A stretch of DNA of 55,418 nt from CAYUQT01 sp964596165 (lineage in GTDB: Bacteria > Planctomycetota > Phycisphaerae > UBA1845 > JAFGLZ01): positions 1 to 55,418 of the forward strand of contig CAZQTW010000045.1 in assembly GCA_964596165.1 (NCBI GenBank), in the 5' to 3' direction. Both the position numbers and the translations under genes were made by a program. The notes beneath the pieces were generated by a model that was not told where the DNA came from, did no database searches, and was given only the letters and a program-made list of their open reading frames with translations. Positions 32,863 to 41,225 of the stretch are shown here, in pieces (positions within the stretch are counted from its first letter, which is position 1; each line of letters begins with the position of its first letter).

Positions 32863-35040
32863 ATGCGATTGACGGTTGACCTGATCATCATTCTGGCCAC
32901 ATGGCTGACGGTGTTTCCGCTGCACCGATCGATGGCAAGGCCTGTCGAGCTTTCGTGGGCACAACATGTCGTTTGGGCGATCCCGCTGATGGCCGGATGG
33001 ATGCTGCTGGTTCGGCTGGATCGCCGGCTTGTGAACAGGACGTCACACGCCGCGTACTCGAGCCTGGTGCGAAGCATGCCGGCGATGGCCTTGATGCCAT
33101 GCTGCGCCAATGCCTTCGACGTCCGGCGCACGGTCCCCCTTGCCCTGATGATCCTCTGGGCCCTGGCTGCTTTGGCTTTGTTCTTCGCCGGCCGTCTGGC
33201 TTTCGCGGATCGATCCGCCCCGTCCGACATCGACCAAACCCAGGAGGGTCGCTTGGGCTTGAGATCGCTTCTCATGGGCCTGATTGTCCTGGCCTGTGTC
33301 CCCCTTTTCCCTTCGATAGCCCATGTCTACTCGCCGGCCGGTCGGGACTATCTGCTGTCATTCCTTCGCGGCGTCGTCCAGTTGGCGGGACTGATCCTTG
33401 TAGCCATTGCGGTCGGCATTACGCTATCGGTGTCTCTCAATCGGATTCGAATTGCCGTTCTGTCCGTTCGGCGCTCGATTCTACTGGCGATTCTTGGGTT
33501 GCTTTCGGCGACGGCCGCGGCGGCGTTCGCCTACGTTGTGCTGGGTCACATGCCGCACGTTCAGGACGAAATCGCCCTCCTGTTCCAGGCCAAGAACTTC
33601 GCGGCCGGTCGCCTCCATGCCCCGGTTCCCCCGATGATCGAGGCCTTCGATGCGGAATTCATTGTGGTCGACGGTAGCCGCTGGTACGGCAAGTACACGC
33701 CGGGTTCCTCGCTTCTGTTGGTGCCGGGCGTATGGACAGGCGCGACGTGGCTCGTCCACCCGATCCTCTCGATCGTGGCGCTCATGTTGTTGTTCGTTCT
33801 TGCGAAGCGGCTCCTGGGCGAAAGACAAGGTCGTCTCGTCGCGATCCTGGCCGTCCTGTCGCCGTTTTGGCTCCTCACCTTTGCCTCGCAGATGTCGCAT
33901 CCGGCCTGCCTCACGACCATGCTGCTCTTCGCTGTTTGCGTTCTGGCAGCCGCCGGTCGTGCCGGCCGATGGTATCACGCCGGGCTTGCGGGCCTGATCC
34001 TCGCGATGGGCATTGGGGTTCGGCCCTACACCGCGGTCGTGCTGGCCGTGCCGTGGCTGATCTATGCGCTCGTCTTGACAGTCCGAAACCGCTCATGGTG
34101 GCGCCCGGTTCCCTGTTTCGCTTTGGGTTTGGTCGTCGGCATCTTGCCGCTGCTCGCCTACAACAAGGCATTGACCGGCGACCCCTTCCTTCTGCCGTTT
34201 ACCAAGGCGGCTCCCAAAGACCGCCTGGGATTCGGTCCGGACATCGGCATGGAGTATGTCCGGGCCGACCGGCGAGGGCACGACCTGAGCAAGGGACTGC
34301 GCCTGCTGGGCCTGCAAGTCGATGCCCTTGGCAGAGACCTGATGGGTTGGCCTCGGGGTGTGTTGCTGCTGGCCGTAATCGGCGGCTGGCGGGCTGCCCG
34401 GCGGTGGAACGGCCGGTTCTTGCTTGTCCCGGCGGTTGTGCTGCCCGCCGCGTACGTCTTCTATTGGTTCGACGGGGTGTGTTACGGTCCGCGATATTAC
34501 AGCGAGGCGCTTCCCGTCTACCTGATGCTCGTCGTGCTTGGGTTGGAATGGCTCCGTCGGTCGATCCGTGGCTTCATGAGGCGGCGGCAACTCGCCCAGC
34601 CCACCCACTATGCGACGGCGTCCGTCTGGGCAGCAATCCTGATGCTTTCGTTGGGATACGCTGCCATCAAGGTGCCTCGGCTCGTCGGGGATTTCAGAAC
34701 GGCGTATTGGGGGACCGACTCCGCCGTACGCCATGCCGTGGAACGTGACCGGCCACACAAGGCGATCGTCTTCGTCCAGTCGTCGCACTACCGTTCGACA
34801 AAGGGCGGTCAATTCGCTCCGGACTACTACGGCGCGGCGTTCTGGATGAACTCGCCGACACTGGACGACGACGTGATCTTCGCCCGCGACCTAGACCAGG
34901 AAATCGATCGCAAGATGCCGCCGGGCAGCAACCGGAGGGTCCTGGGCGCGTTTCCCGGCCGCGTCGGATACCGATTCGTCCGCGACGACGCGGATCGCGG
35001 GCGATTGGTCCCGCTCGACTCGGAACCCCCGAGACGGTAG
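32863..35040 (+). CDS. GT39/PMT-like membrane glycosyltransferase
   Basis: A 725-aa protein with about 12-14 hydrophobic helices. The first large outward loop reads LGHMPHVQDEIALLFQAKNF, where DE is the usual catalytic acidic pair of GT-C enzymes that use polyprenyl-phosphate sugars. A typical YGKYTPGSSLLLVPGVW follows. The C-terminal region (about 610-725) is soluble. It probably transfers a sugar to lipid or protein at the membrane. Start 32863 has GGGAGA upstream; the frame before it belongs to the antisense of the dehydrogenase gene. It ends 4 bp from the convergent hydrolase gene. Confidence 0.78.
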   Translation: MRLTVDLIIILATWLTVFPLHRSMARPVELSWAQHVVWAIPLMAGWMLLVRLDRRLVNRTSHAAYSSLVRSMPAMALMPCCANAFDVRRTVPLALMILWALAALALFFAGRLAFADRSAPSDIDQTQEGRLGLRSLLMGLIVLACVPLFPSIAHVYSPAGRDYLLSFLRGVVQLAGLILVAIAVGITLSVSLNRIRIAVLSVRRSILLAILGLLSATAAAAFAYVVLGHMPHVQDEIALLFQAKNFAAGRLHAPVPPMIEAFDAEFIVVDGSRWYGKYTPGSSLLLVPGVWTGATWLVHPILSIVALMLLFVLAKRLLGERQGRLVAILAVLSPFWLLTFASQMSHPACLTTMLLFAVCVLAAAGRAGRWYHAGLAGLILAMGIGVRPYTAVVLAVPWLIYALVLTVRNRSWWRPVPCFALGLVVGILPLLAYNKALTGDPFLLPFTKAAPKDRLGFGPDIGMEYVRADRRGHDLSKGLRLLGLQVDALGRDLMGWPRGVLLLAVIGGWRAARRWNGRFLLVPAVVLPAAYVFYWFDGVCYGPRYYSEALPVYLMLVVLGLEWLRRSIRGFMRRRQLAQPTHYATASVWAAILMLSLGYAAIKVPRLVGDFRTAYWGTDSAVRHAVERDRPHKAIVFVQSSHYRSTKGGQFAPDYYGAAFWMNSPTLDDDVIFARDLDQEIDRKMPPGSNRRVLGAFPGRVGYRFVRDDADRGRLVPLDSEPPRR

Positions 35041-35044
35041 ATGG

Positions 35045-38000
35045 CTATCTCGTCCCGGATGCGAGATGCAGTCGTACGAGGCAACCCACGCCCTGGGGCC
35101 CAACCTCTGTGGAGACGACGTCGGAATCCCCGTCGCACCGGAAACCGGCGGGACGGTCATGCCAGGCATCGTGCCATGTTCGGCCGGGCCGGTGAGCCAC
35201 CTTCAGTAGCTCTCCTCGAATGGTTCGGTGCCGACTGTTGTAGAGCGTCCACACCTCCCCGGACTCCGCGGGGAAGTAGTTGGCGAATACGCCGTCGGCG
35301 AGCGTAGGGACCAGCGGCCGCGGATCATTCGACGTGAATGCGTCGCGGTGCTTTCGCAAGATCGCGTGGCATCGGCGGATCGTCGCGAGCGTCTCGGGGG
35401 TGAACCACTCGTTGGCCGGTCCCTCCAGCCAGATCCCCTCGCCGTTGAAGAACGTCCACCGTACCCCTGTCGCCCATGAGGCCGTGGGCTTGTCGCAGAC
35501 GAGGATTTCGAAGGTCTTGAAGTCGGGCACCGCAAACCGAAAGAGGTTCAGTGGGATTGTCGCACCTCGACCTCGGCACTCACTCATCGCATACGTGAAG
35601 CTGCCGTCCTGGTACTGGCTGGTGACGTCGCAGGGCGACTCCTCGGTGTAGATTGCCACACCCGGTTTGACCGAGTCGACAGACCGTCGAATCGCCTTCG
35701 TGGTCTCCAGTTCCGTCAAAACGGGGTAGCTCGGTATGGAATGTCCGTGCCGGTCGCTGTAGCAGTCCTTGTCGGTTCCGGTGAATCCGAACTGGTCGAT
35801 GTACATCCCGTCGACGTCGAGTTCCCTGACCTTCGCGGCGTAGGTGGCGGCCTGAACATCCCGCCATGTCTGAACACCGGGGCAGATGTAAAGCTCCGTG
35901 CTGTCGGGCCAGCGGTAGGCGGCCCCGTTCGGCCCTCGCATCTGCCATTCGGGTCCGTGCTTCTTTCCGAGTTTGCCGCGTTCGTCGAGCAGGTATCCTT
36001 CGATGTACAGCCCGACCGGCGTGCCGCCCCGACGAACATCGGCAATGACCTTGTGCAGATTTCCCAGTCCGCCCTTGATGTACTCGTAGGGATCGTAGTC
36101 GCCGATGCGCCCATAGATCCGACCGTAAGGCCCGCAATTGCCCCAGTCGAAAAGGTGCATGTACTCGATGCCGCCGAACTGCTCGCGCGCCTCGGCAAGG
36201 GCACGAGGCAGGTCGATCCTGCCGGTCTTGTCGTCGTAAAGCGGATCGAGCCAATGGAGAAAACGCTGGCGGAAGTTAAAGACCTCCCTGAACCACGGCT
36301 TTCGCGGTGAGACCGGTTTGTACCATGTCCTGAGCCACGCGCGATAGGCATCGAACGCGACGTGCCAGTCGCCGTCGCGCGCCGCGATGATCGTATCGGC
36401 CAGTTCGCGCGTCTGGCCGGGCGCCAGGGGGCGCTCGGGATAGCGGATGCCCATCGTGACCCCGTCGTCATCCTTGGCCAATTCGTAATTCCGTTCGATG
36501 CAGGTGGTGTCTTCGGTCCGCACGTAGAAGACGCTCCCGGCGTTCGTCATGGCCATGAACTGCACGCCGAAGAGCCCGCCATACCGCGTTGAGAGCGACA
36601 CGTTCTCGCGCCCGATGACGGCGCCGCGACAGGGAAAGACGTACTCGGCCTCCGCCGGATTGGAGCGCAGCACGTAGGGGCGTACGCGCGGGCAGGTCAG
36701 GCCCAGACGGTAGGTACCCTCACCCTTGTTGACCAGTGCCCCCCTGAAGCGCAGTTCGACGCCGTTGACGACCTCGGCGAGCAGATGAAACTGCACACCA
36801 GGGCAGGGAAGGACGTTATAGACGACCGACACCAGCGCGGGACGTCCCGTGGCATGCAGTGGGACTACCTTGGCTGGTCCGAATTTGTCCCGATCCAGAG
36901 TCTTGCCATCCAGCGTAAACGTGAAGAACGCATATGGACTGTCGTCCTCATGGATTAGTCTGCGAAGCGAATTGCCGTGCATTGAACCCACCACATCCCG
37001 GCCGGAACCGTAACCTGCGTGTATTGGCCGGTCATCGCCGGCGCGGGGTTCAATCTGCAGGGTCCCCGTGGGGGCGGGCTTACTCCAGTGTGGGTGAGCG
37101 GGAGATGTCGTCGACTCATCAAACTGACTCCATAGCACCTCACCGCCCGTGCGACACGTGATGCCGCCCACCGCAAACCCGCCGCGGTCCGTCGCATCGA
37201 CCAGACTGACGGATTCGATCGTCTTGTTCGGGTCGGCGAACGCGCAAAGCACCTGCGGGCCTTCGACGATCTCGAACTGGCGGATCGACAGGTTCGCGGG
37301 CAGGCACTCGTCGACCGACCCATCGTCATACGCCAAACGCAGACGGAACCGATCGACATCCGTGATCCGACGCAAAGGACCGCCGCCCCAGACGTCGTCG
37401 TCGCGACCGCGGTAAATTGCCATCATCAGCAGGAACACCTGCTGCGTCCGGCGGCCGACGGGAATCGTCAGCTCAGTCTTCTCCGCCACGGCGGTGGCCG
37501 CGAGCGACAGCGTGTTCCCGATCAATCGAAAGGGAACACCGTTCGCCGTGATCTGGGACGTGTCCGGCCATCCCGTGATGTTGAGCGATCTCATTACAGG
37601 TGGTAGCGACTGGTTGCACGTCTTGGACATGTCGATCGGCAGAAAACCACTGAAATCGGCCTCGCTCTTGAGATCGATGAGTTCGTCGAGCCGGCTGATC
37701 GGTCGAGTGCCGACCAGCCGAAGCGTTTCAACCGCCAGTTCGCCCTGTCCTCTTGCGGCCTGAACCTGGATCGCCAGCCCATCGACAAGCGGCATGGCGG
37801 CGGCCGCCGAGTGGAGGTCTACACTGATCGATTGCCAGAGGCCGTCCGCCCTCAGGTCGGTGCCCCGGATCACCTCTTCATAACCCGCCGCCGATCCGCT
37901 CTTTCGCCCCAGAAGACACAACGCATAGTCGCCGTAACCGGCCAGATTCGTGGCACGATACCGCAGTACCAGAAATCGATGGCCGGCCAGACTCACCGGC

Positions 38001-38758
38001 GCGGCGAAACGGTACTGCCATTTCATGCCGCGCCCCGCCTGCTCGACTCGAAAAACGAGGGGTCCATTGCCGGTGGCTGGACTGACAGAATGCCGCTCGG
38101 CGGGATTGCCGAGCCAACTTGGCTCGGCTCGCCATGTGTTCGCCGAAAGGTTGATGGCGACATCAGGCCTGGTTGTCCTCGTGGCCGGGGCGCGAAGCAG
38201 CGTGAACTCGGGGGGCGGTGTTTCCACGAAACCCATCTGATCAACCCACAATCGCGCCGGACCGGGACCGGCCGCCTGCACCTGAATGGCCACCGCGGTG
38301 ATGGTCGGCGCCGAAGTCAGCACCCGCATATCGACGGAGATCGAATGCCACTGCCCATCGGAGGCCACATCCTGAAATCGCACCGGCGAGCATTGCCTGG
38401 CGGCAATGCCGTCGTCGGCAAACACGAGGTAGTCGTCGCCGCGGTTCAACACGTTCTCGGCTCGGTATCGCAGGAAGAGATAGGGGTTCTGGCCCACGTC
38501 GATCGGCGGAATGGACCGAACCCACTTCATGCCCTTTCCGGGCGAGCTAACCTCGAAACACGTGAATTGACCCTCCACCCCCACTCGCGCTGTCGGGTCG
38601 GGATTAGGAAGCCAATCGGGCCGGGGCTGCCATGTTCCGGCTTGTATGCTGTCATTCGCCCATCCGGCCCCATCGCGAAGTGTAATGGGCTCGGCACGGG
38701 CCGCAGTGAACGGAGGGAGAACGCCCAGGCAGACCAAGATGAACGTTGCCGATCTCAT
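35045..38758 (-). CDS. Large secreted glycoside hydrolase (DUF6259-like TIM barrel) with tandem N-terminal modules
   Basis: A 1237-aa protein with a signal peptide (MRSATFILVCLGVLPPFTAARA). Residues about 32-180 and 202-352 are two copies of one module sharing W-x-N-P, GKGMKW or GRGMKW, LRYRA, DGxWxSISVD and AIQVQAA; they resemble carbohydrate-binding jelly rolls. A central beta-rich region (370-800) precedes a TIM barrel (about 810-1160) with FDWGNCGPYG, VDGMYIDQFGF (Asp 988, likely nucleophile) and IYTEESPCD (Glu 1038/1039, likely acid/base). A small C-terminal beta domain closes it. The barrel resembles DUF6259 and clan GH-D relatives. The substrate is unknown. Start 38758 gives the signal peptide. 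Confidence 0.75.
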   Translation of the reverse strand: MRSATFILVCLGVLPPFTAARAEPITLRDGAGWANDSIQAGTWQPRPDWLPNPDPTARVGVEGQFTCFEVSSPGKGMKWVRSIPPIDVGQNPYLFLRYRAENVLNRGDDYLVFADDGIAARQCSPVRFQDVASDGQWHSISVDMRVLTSAPTITAVAIQVQAAGPGPARLWVDQMGFVETPPPEFTLLRAPATRTTRPDVAINLSANTWRAEPSWLGNPAERHSVSPATGNGPLVFRVEQAGRGMKWQYRFAAPVSLAGHRFLVLRYRATNLAGYGDYALCLLGRKSGSAAGYEEVIRGTDLRADGLWQSISVDLHSAAAAMPLVDGLAIQVQAARGQGELAVETLRLVGTRPISRLDELIDLKSEADFSGFLPIDMSKTCNQSLPPVMRSLNITGWPDTSQITANGVPFRLIGNTLSLAATAVAEKTELTIPVGRRTQQVFLLMMAIYRGRDDDVWGGGPLRRITDVDRFRLRLAYDDGSVDECLPANLSIRQFEIVEGPQVLCAFADPNKTIESVSLVDATDRGGFAVGGITCRTGGEVLWSQFDESTTSPAHPHWSKPAPTGTLQIEPRAGDDRPIHAGYGSGRDVVGSMHGNSLRRLIHEDDSPYAFFTFTLDGKTLDRDKFGPAKVVPLHATGRPALVSVVYNVLPCPGVQFHLLAEVVNGVELRFRGALVNKGEGTYRLGLTCPRVRPYVLRSNPAEAEYVFPCRGAVIGRENVSLSTRYGGLFGVQFMAMTNAGSVFYVRTEDTTCIERNYELAKDDDGVTMGIRYPERPLAPGQTRELADTIIAARDGDWHVAFDAYRAWLRTWYKPVSPRKPWFREVFNFRQRFLHWLDPLYDDKTGRIDLPRALAEAREQFGGIEYMHLFDWGNCGPYGRIYGRIGDYDPYEYIKGGLGNLHKVIADVRRGGTPVGLYIEGYLLDERGKLGKKHGPEWQMRGPNGAAYRWPDSTELYICPGVQTWRDVQAATYAAKVRELDVDGMYIDQFGFTGTDKDCYSDRHGHSIPSYPVLTELETTKAIRRSVDSVKPGVAIYTEESPCDVTSQYQDGSFTYAMSECRGRGATIPLNLFRFAVPDFKTFEILVCDKPTASWATGVRWTFFNGEGIWLEGPANEWFTPETLATIRRCHAILRKHRDAFTSNDPRPLVPTLADGVFANYFPAESGEVWTLYNSRHRTIRGELLKVAHRPGRTWHDAWHDRPAGFRCDGDSDVVSTEVGPQGVGCLVRLHLASGTR

Positions 38759-38837
38759 GAGGACTCCTTTCCGACCCTCGGTACCCAAGAGAGAAGGGCG
38801 CGGTTCCACCACGCGATTGCCGGGCCATGTGCGGCCT

Positions 38838-39734
38838 CTAGGACAGCCTCCGGATATTCGCCGCTCGTCGGGGGATGAGACGGAAGAATCGCTCAGCGGA
38901 ATACCCGACGGCCAGCGTCGAATAGATCTGATGATCCGCCGGCAACTCGACGGCCTCGCGAATGGCCTTACTCCGGGTCGCTGCCGACGTGATGTACCCG
39001 ATGAGGCACGTGCCCAGTCCCAGCGTCTCGGCGGCCAGGATCAGATGATACGAGGCAAAGCAGCAATCTTCAGGCATCGTCGGGTAGAGCTTCTCTCCGT
39101 GGATCAGAATCACCACAGGGGCCCCGTGGCAATAGCAGGGTTCGCCCCCCTCGACACGCTCCACGTCGCGCTTCATGTCGGGCAGCCCGCGCAGCAGGCC
39201 GTCCAGCCCCTTTGCGCCCGCGAACAAGCCGACCAGCCTCCGTCCGATGGCGCTTTCCAGGCGACCGACCAACTGTCGATAGAAGCTCGCCGCCGCCACT
39301 TCGAGCTGCCGAATCCGTTGGCCCGTCAGCACGGTGTAGTGAACGCCCTGCATGTTCTTGCCCGTCGGGGCGTATCGACCGATGTCGAGGAGCCGATCGA
39401 CCTTCGAGGGCTCGACCGGCGTTGTCTTGAACCGGCGGATGCTCCGGCGACGCCGTAAGAACCGCTCGAGCTGCTCGTCATTCAGTTCAGCCTCACCGAC
39501 GGGCGGCACCGCATCGACCGACAACACCGAGTGCCTGAGCGCGTCGGGTTCGCAAACGGCCACGCAATGCCCGCAGACGATGCACCTTTCGGAAAGGTCT
39601 TCCACCGTCTTGATCGCATCGCCCTCGCGGGTCAGCAGGCAGCGCGGACAGGTGGCGACACATCGGCCACAACGGGTGCAGCGGTCGGCCGAGATCTCGA
39701 TGCGGACTTCTTCCGTGGGATCCAAAACACTCAT
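38838..39734 (-). CDS. Nitroreductase fused to N-terminal two-[4Fe-4S] ferredoxin domain
   Basis: A 298-aa protein. Residues 1-70 hold two 4Fe-4S motifs, CTRCGRCVATCPRC and CIVCGHCVAVCEP. The rest is a nitroreductase fold with RRRSIRRFKTTPVEPSKVDRLL and RYAPTGKNMQGVHYTVL (FMN binding), and LGLGTCLIGYI near the end. Such fusions pass electrons from low-potential carriers to FMN; substrates are unknown. GGGAG precedes ATG 39734. It lies downstream of ilvC but a strong terminator separates them. Confidence 0.88.
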   Translation of the reverse strand: MSVLDPTEEVRIEISADRCTRCGRCVATCPRCLLTREGDAIKTVEDLSERCIVCGHCVAVCEPDALRHSVLSVDAVPPVGEAELNDEQLERFLRRRRSIRRFKTTPVEPSKVDRLLDIGRYAPTGKNMQGVHYTVLTGQRIRQLEVAAASFYRQLVGRLESAIGRRLVGLFAGAKGLDGLLRGLPDMKRDVERVEGGEPCYCHGAPVVILIHGEKLYPTMPEDCCFASYHLILAAETLGLGTCLIGYITSAATRSKAIREAVELPADHQIYSTLAVGYSAERFFRLIPRRAANIRRLS

Positions 39735-39756
39735 GGCGGGCTCCCAGACCTAATGA

Positions 39757-39797
39757 AAATGGGTCGGGACGCTCGATCCGAGGCTCCCGACCCATTT
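39757..39797 (-). terminator. Intrinsic terminator of ilvC
   Basis: Just 14 bases after the ilvC stop (minus strand), a perfect 12-bp stem AAATGGGTCGGG/CCCGACCCATTT encloses a loop with an inner CTCG/CGAG stem, and the minus strand continues ATTTTCATTA. The A/T ends of the stem make it usable on both strands. Confidence 0.8.
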
Positions 39798-39810
39798 CAC
39801 CTTACACGAC

Positions 39811-40917
39811 CTAGCCGCGCTTTCCGGCCTTGCCGGCCTTCTTGGCCGCGAGCGCCTTCTTCGCCGCGGCCCAGTTCTGAGGACGCAGCGAGCGAACGGT
39901 CGCGCCGGCTCGCCACATCTCCGACTCATGGATGACCTTCAGTTCCTTCGCAAGCTTCTGGCGGTAATCCGGGGCACTATTCGCCTTCAGAACTATGGCG
40001 GTCTCCTTCCCGGTCTTGACTCGGTGATAGAGCTCCTTAAAGACGGGCTCGACCGCCTTGCGGAACCTCGGGGCCCAGTCGAGCGCCCCGCGCTGAGCCG
40101 TGGTGCTGCAGTTGGCGAACATCCAATCCATGCCGTTTTCGTCGACCAACCGGATCAGACTCTGGGTCAGTTCTTCCACCGTCTCGTTGAAGGCCTCGCT
40201 CGGGCTGTGCCCGTGTCGGCGAAGCTCGTTGTATTGCGCCTCGAGCACGCCCGCCAGACAACCCATCAGCACGCCGCGCTCGCCGGTCAGATCGCTGTAG
40301 ACTTCCCGCTCGAACGTCGTCGGAAAGAGGAATCCCGACCCGATCACGATGCCCAAGGCCAGCGTCCTTTCCAGAGCCCGCCCCGTGGCGTCCTGATGAA
40401 CGGCAAAGCTGGAGTTGATGCCGCTGCCGGCCAGAAAGTTTCGACGTACGCTCGTGCCGGACCCCTTTGGCGCGACCAGAATCACATCGACGTTCTTCGG
40501 CGGGATCACCTTCGTCTGTTTGCGATAGACAATGGAGAACCCGTGGGAAAAGTACAGCGCGTCGCCCGCATGCACGTGCGGCTTGATCGTGGGCCACTGG
40601 GCAACCTGTCCGGCATCGGAAATGAGAAACTGGATGATCGTGGCCCGTTCGGCGGCCTCTTCCAGCGTGAACAGCGTCTTGCCGGGCACCCAGCCGTCCG
40701 CGATTGCCTTGTTCCAGTAGAACTTCTCTTCCGGCCGCTGACCGATGATAACCTTCACGCCGTTGTCCCGCATGTTCAGCGCCTGGGCAGGGCCCTGAAC
40801 GCCGTAACCGAGAACAGCGATGGTCTCCTTCTTGAGCACCTGCCGCGCCTTGCTCAACGGAAACTCGTCGCGTGTAACCACCGTCTCGACCACACCACCA
40901 AAATTGAGCCTTGCCAT
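39811..40917 (-). CDS. ilvC: Ketol-acid reductoisomerase (Bacteroidetes/fungal Ilv5-like type)
   Basis: A 368-aa KARI converting acetolactate or acetohydroxybutyrate to the dihydroxy acids for valine, leucine and isoleucine, with NAD(P)H and Mg. Seen: FGGVVETVVTRDEFPLSKA at the N-terminus, GYGVQGPAQALNMRDNG (cofactor fold), DVILVAPKGSGTSVRR, TTFEREVYSDLTGERG and GHSPSEAFNETVEELTQSL with acidic metal ligands, and MDWMFANCSTTAQRGALDW. These blocks are those of the Bacteroidetes and fungal mitochondrial branch, not the common 330-aa class I. The C-terminus ends in a Lys/Ala tail AAAKKALAAKKAGKAGKRG. Own promoter and terminator; ilvB/ilvN are not adjacent. Confidence 0.95.
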   Translation of the reverse strand: MARLNFGGVVETVVTRDEFPLSKARQVLKKETIAVLGYGVQGPAQALNMRDNGVKVIIGQRPEEKFYWNKAIADGWVPGKTLFTLEEAAERATIIQFLISDAGQVAQWPTIKPHVHAGDALYFSHGFSIVYRKQTKVIPPKNVDVILVAPKGSGTSVRRNFLAGSGINSSFAVHQDATGRALERTLALGIVIGSGFLFPTTFEREVYSDLTGERGVLMGCLAGVLEAQYNELRRHGHSPSEAFNETVEELTQSLIRLVDENGMDWMFANCSTTAQRGALDWAPRFRKAVEPVFKELYHRVKTGKETAIVLKANSAPDYRQKLAKELKVIHESEMWRAGATVRSLRPQNWAAAKKALAAKKAGKAGKRG

Positions 40918-40965
40918 CGTAGAAACTCTCCTGATTGCCGATCTCGATACATACTGAAGCTTTGC

Positions 40966-40994
40966 ATTATGCCGACCGCAATGGTGGATTGCAA
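40966..40994 (-). promoter_or_regulatory. Promoter of ilvC
   Basis: Minus strand TTGCAA (40994-40989), a 17-bp spacer and CATAAT (40971-40966) match sigma-70 sites at 4/6 and 5/6. The start of transcription near 40959 leaves about 42 nt of leader with AGGAG before ATG 40917. Confidence 0.6.
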
Positions 40995-41074
40995 CCGCCG
41001 GCCGGAAACGACGGACTTTGCTGTCGCTTCGTGAGGCTCGCGATTGCACGCCGGCTGCATCCGTTCGTGCCGAC

Positions 41075-41104
41075 TTGACAATCCTCCGTCGAACGGGGTA
41101 AGGT
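41075..41104 (+). promoter_or_regulatory. Promoter for the CDF transporter transcript
   Basis: A perfect TTGACA (41075-41080) stands 18 bp before TAAGGT (41099-41104), which keeps the TAnnnT core. Transcription would begin near 41110, well upstream of the ATG at 41226 and leaving a leader of about 115 nt. Confidence 0.55.
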
Positions 41105-41207
41105 GGCCCACTACCAGGAACAGACGGTTCGCCGACAGATGGCGAATGCAGTCGGGCCCACCGGCAGCGGGGTGCGGATCTCCGTGGGACCTTCGTTCGA
41201 CGGTCCC
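41102..41207 (+). ncRNA. Structured, cloverleaf-like leader with terminator-like hairpin before the CDF gene
   Basis: Consecutive helices are visible: TTCGCC/GGCGAA (41128-41133 with 41141-41146, 7-nt loop GACAGAT), GTCGG/CCGGC (41151-41155 with 41161-41165) and CGGGG/CTCCG (41168-41172 with 41180-41184, 7-nt loop TGCGGAT). CCCAC (41107-41111) can pair with GTGGG (41184-41188) to close them. The spacing imitates a class II tRNA with a CAG anticodon, but U33 and T-loop bases are wrong. GGGACC (41186-41191) can instead pair with GGTCCC (41202-41207), followed by CTTTCT, so the closing helix and a terminator-like hairpin exclude each other. This could be a riboswitch or attenuator, a decayed tRNA-Leu, or chance. 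Confidence 0.35.
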
Positions 41208-41225
41208 CTTTCTCCAGACAGACCC

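Noticed and set aside
41102..41192. Functional tRNA-Leu(CAG)
   Set aside because: The cloverleaf-like spacing is suggestive, but the base before the anticodon is A instead of U, conserved T-loop bases are changed, the acceptor stem needs a 2-nt bulge and no CCA or discriminator context fits. Kept only as a structured-leader candidate.
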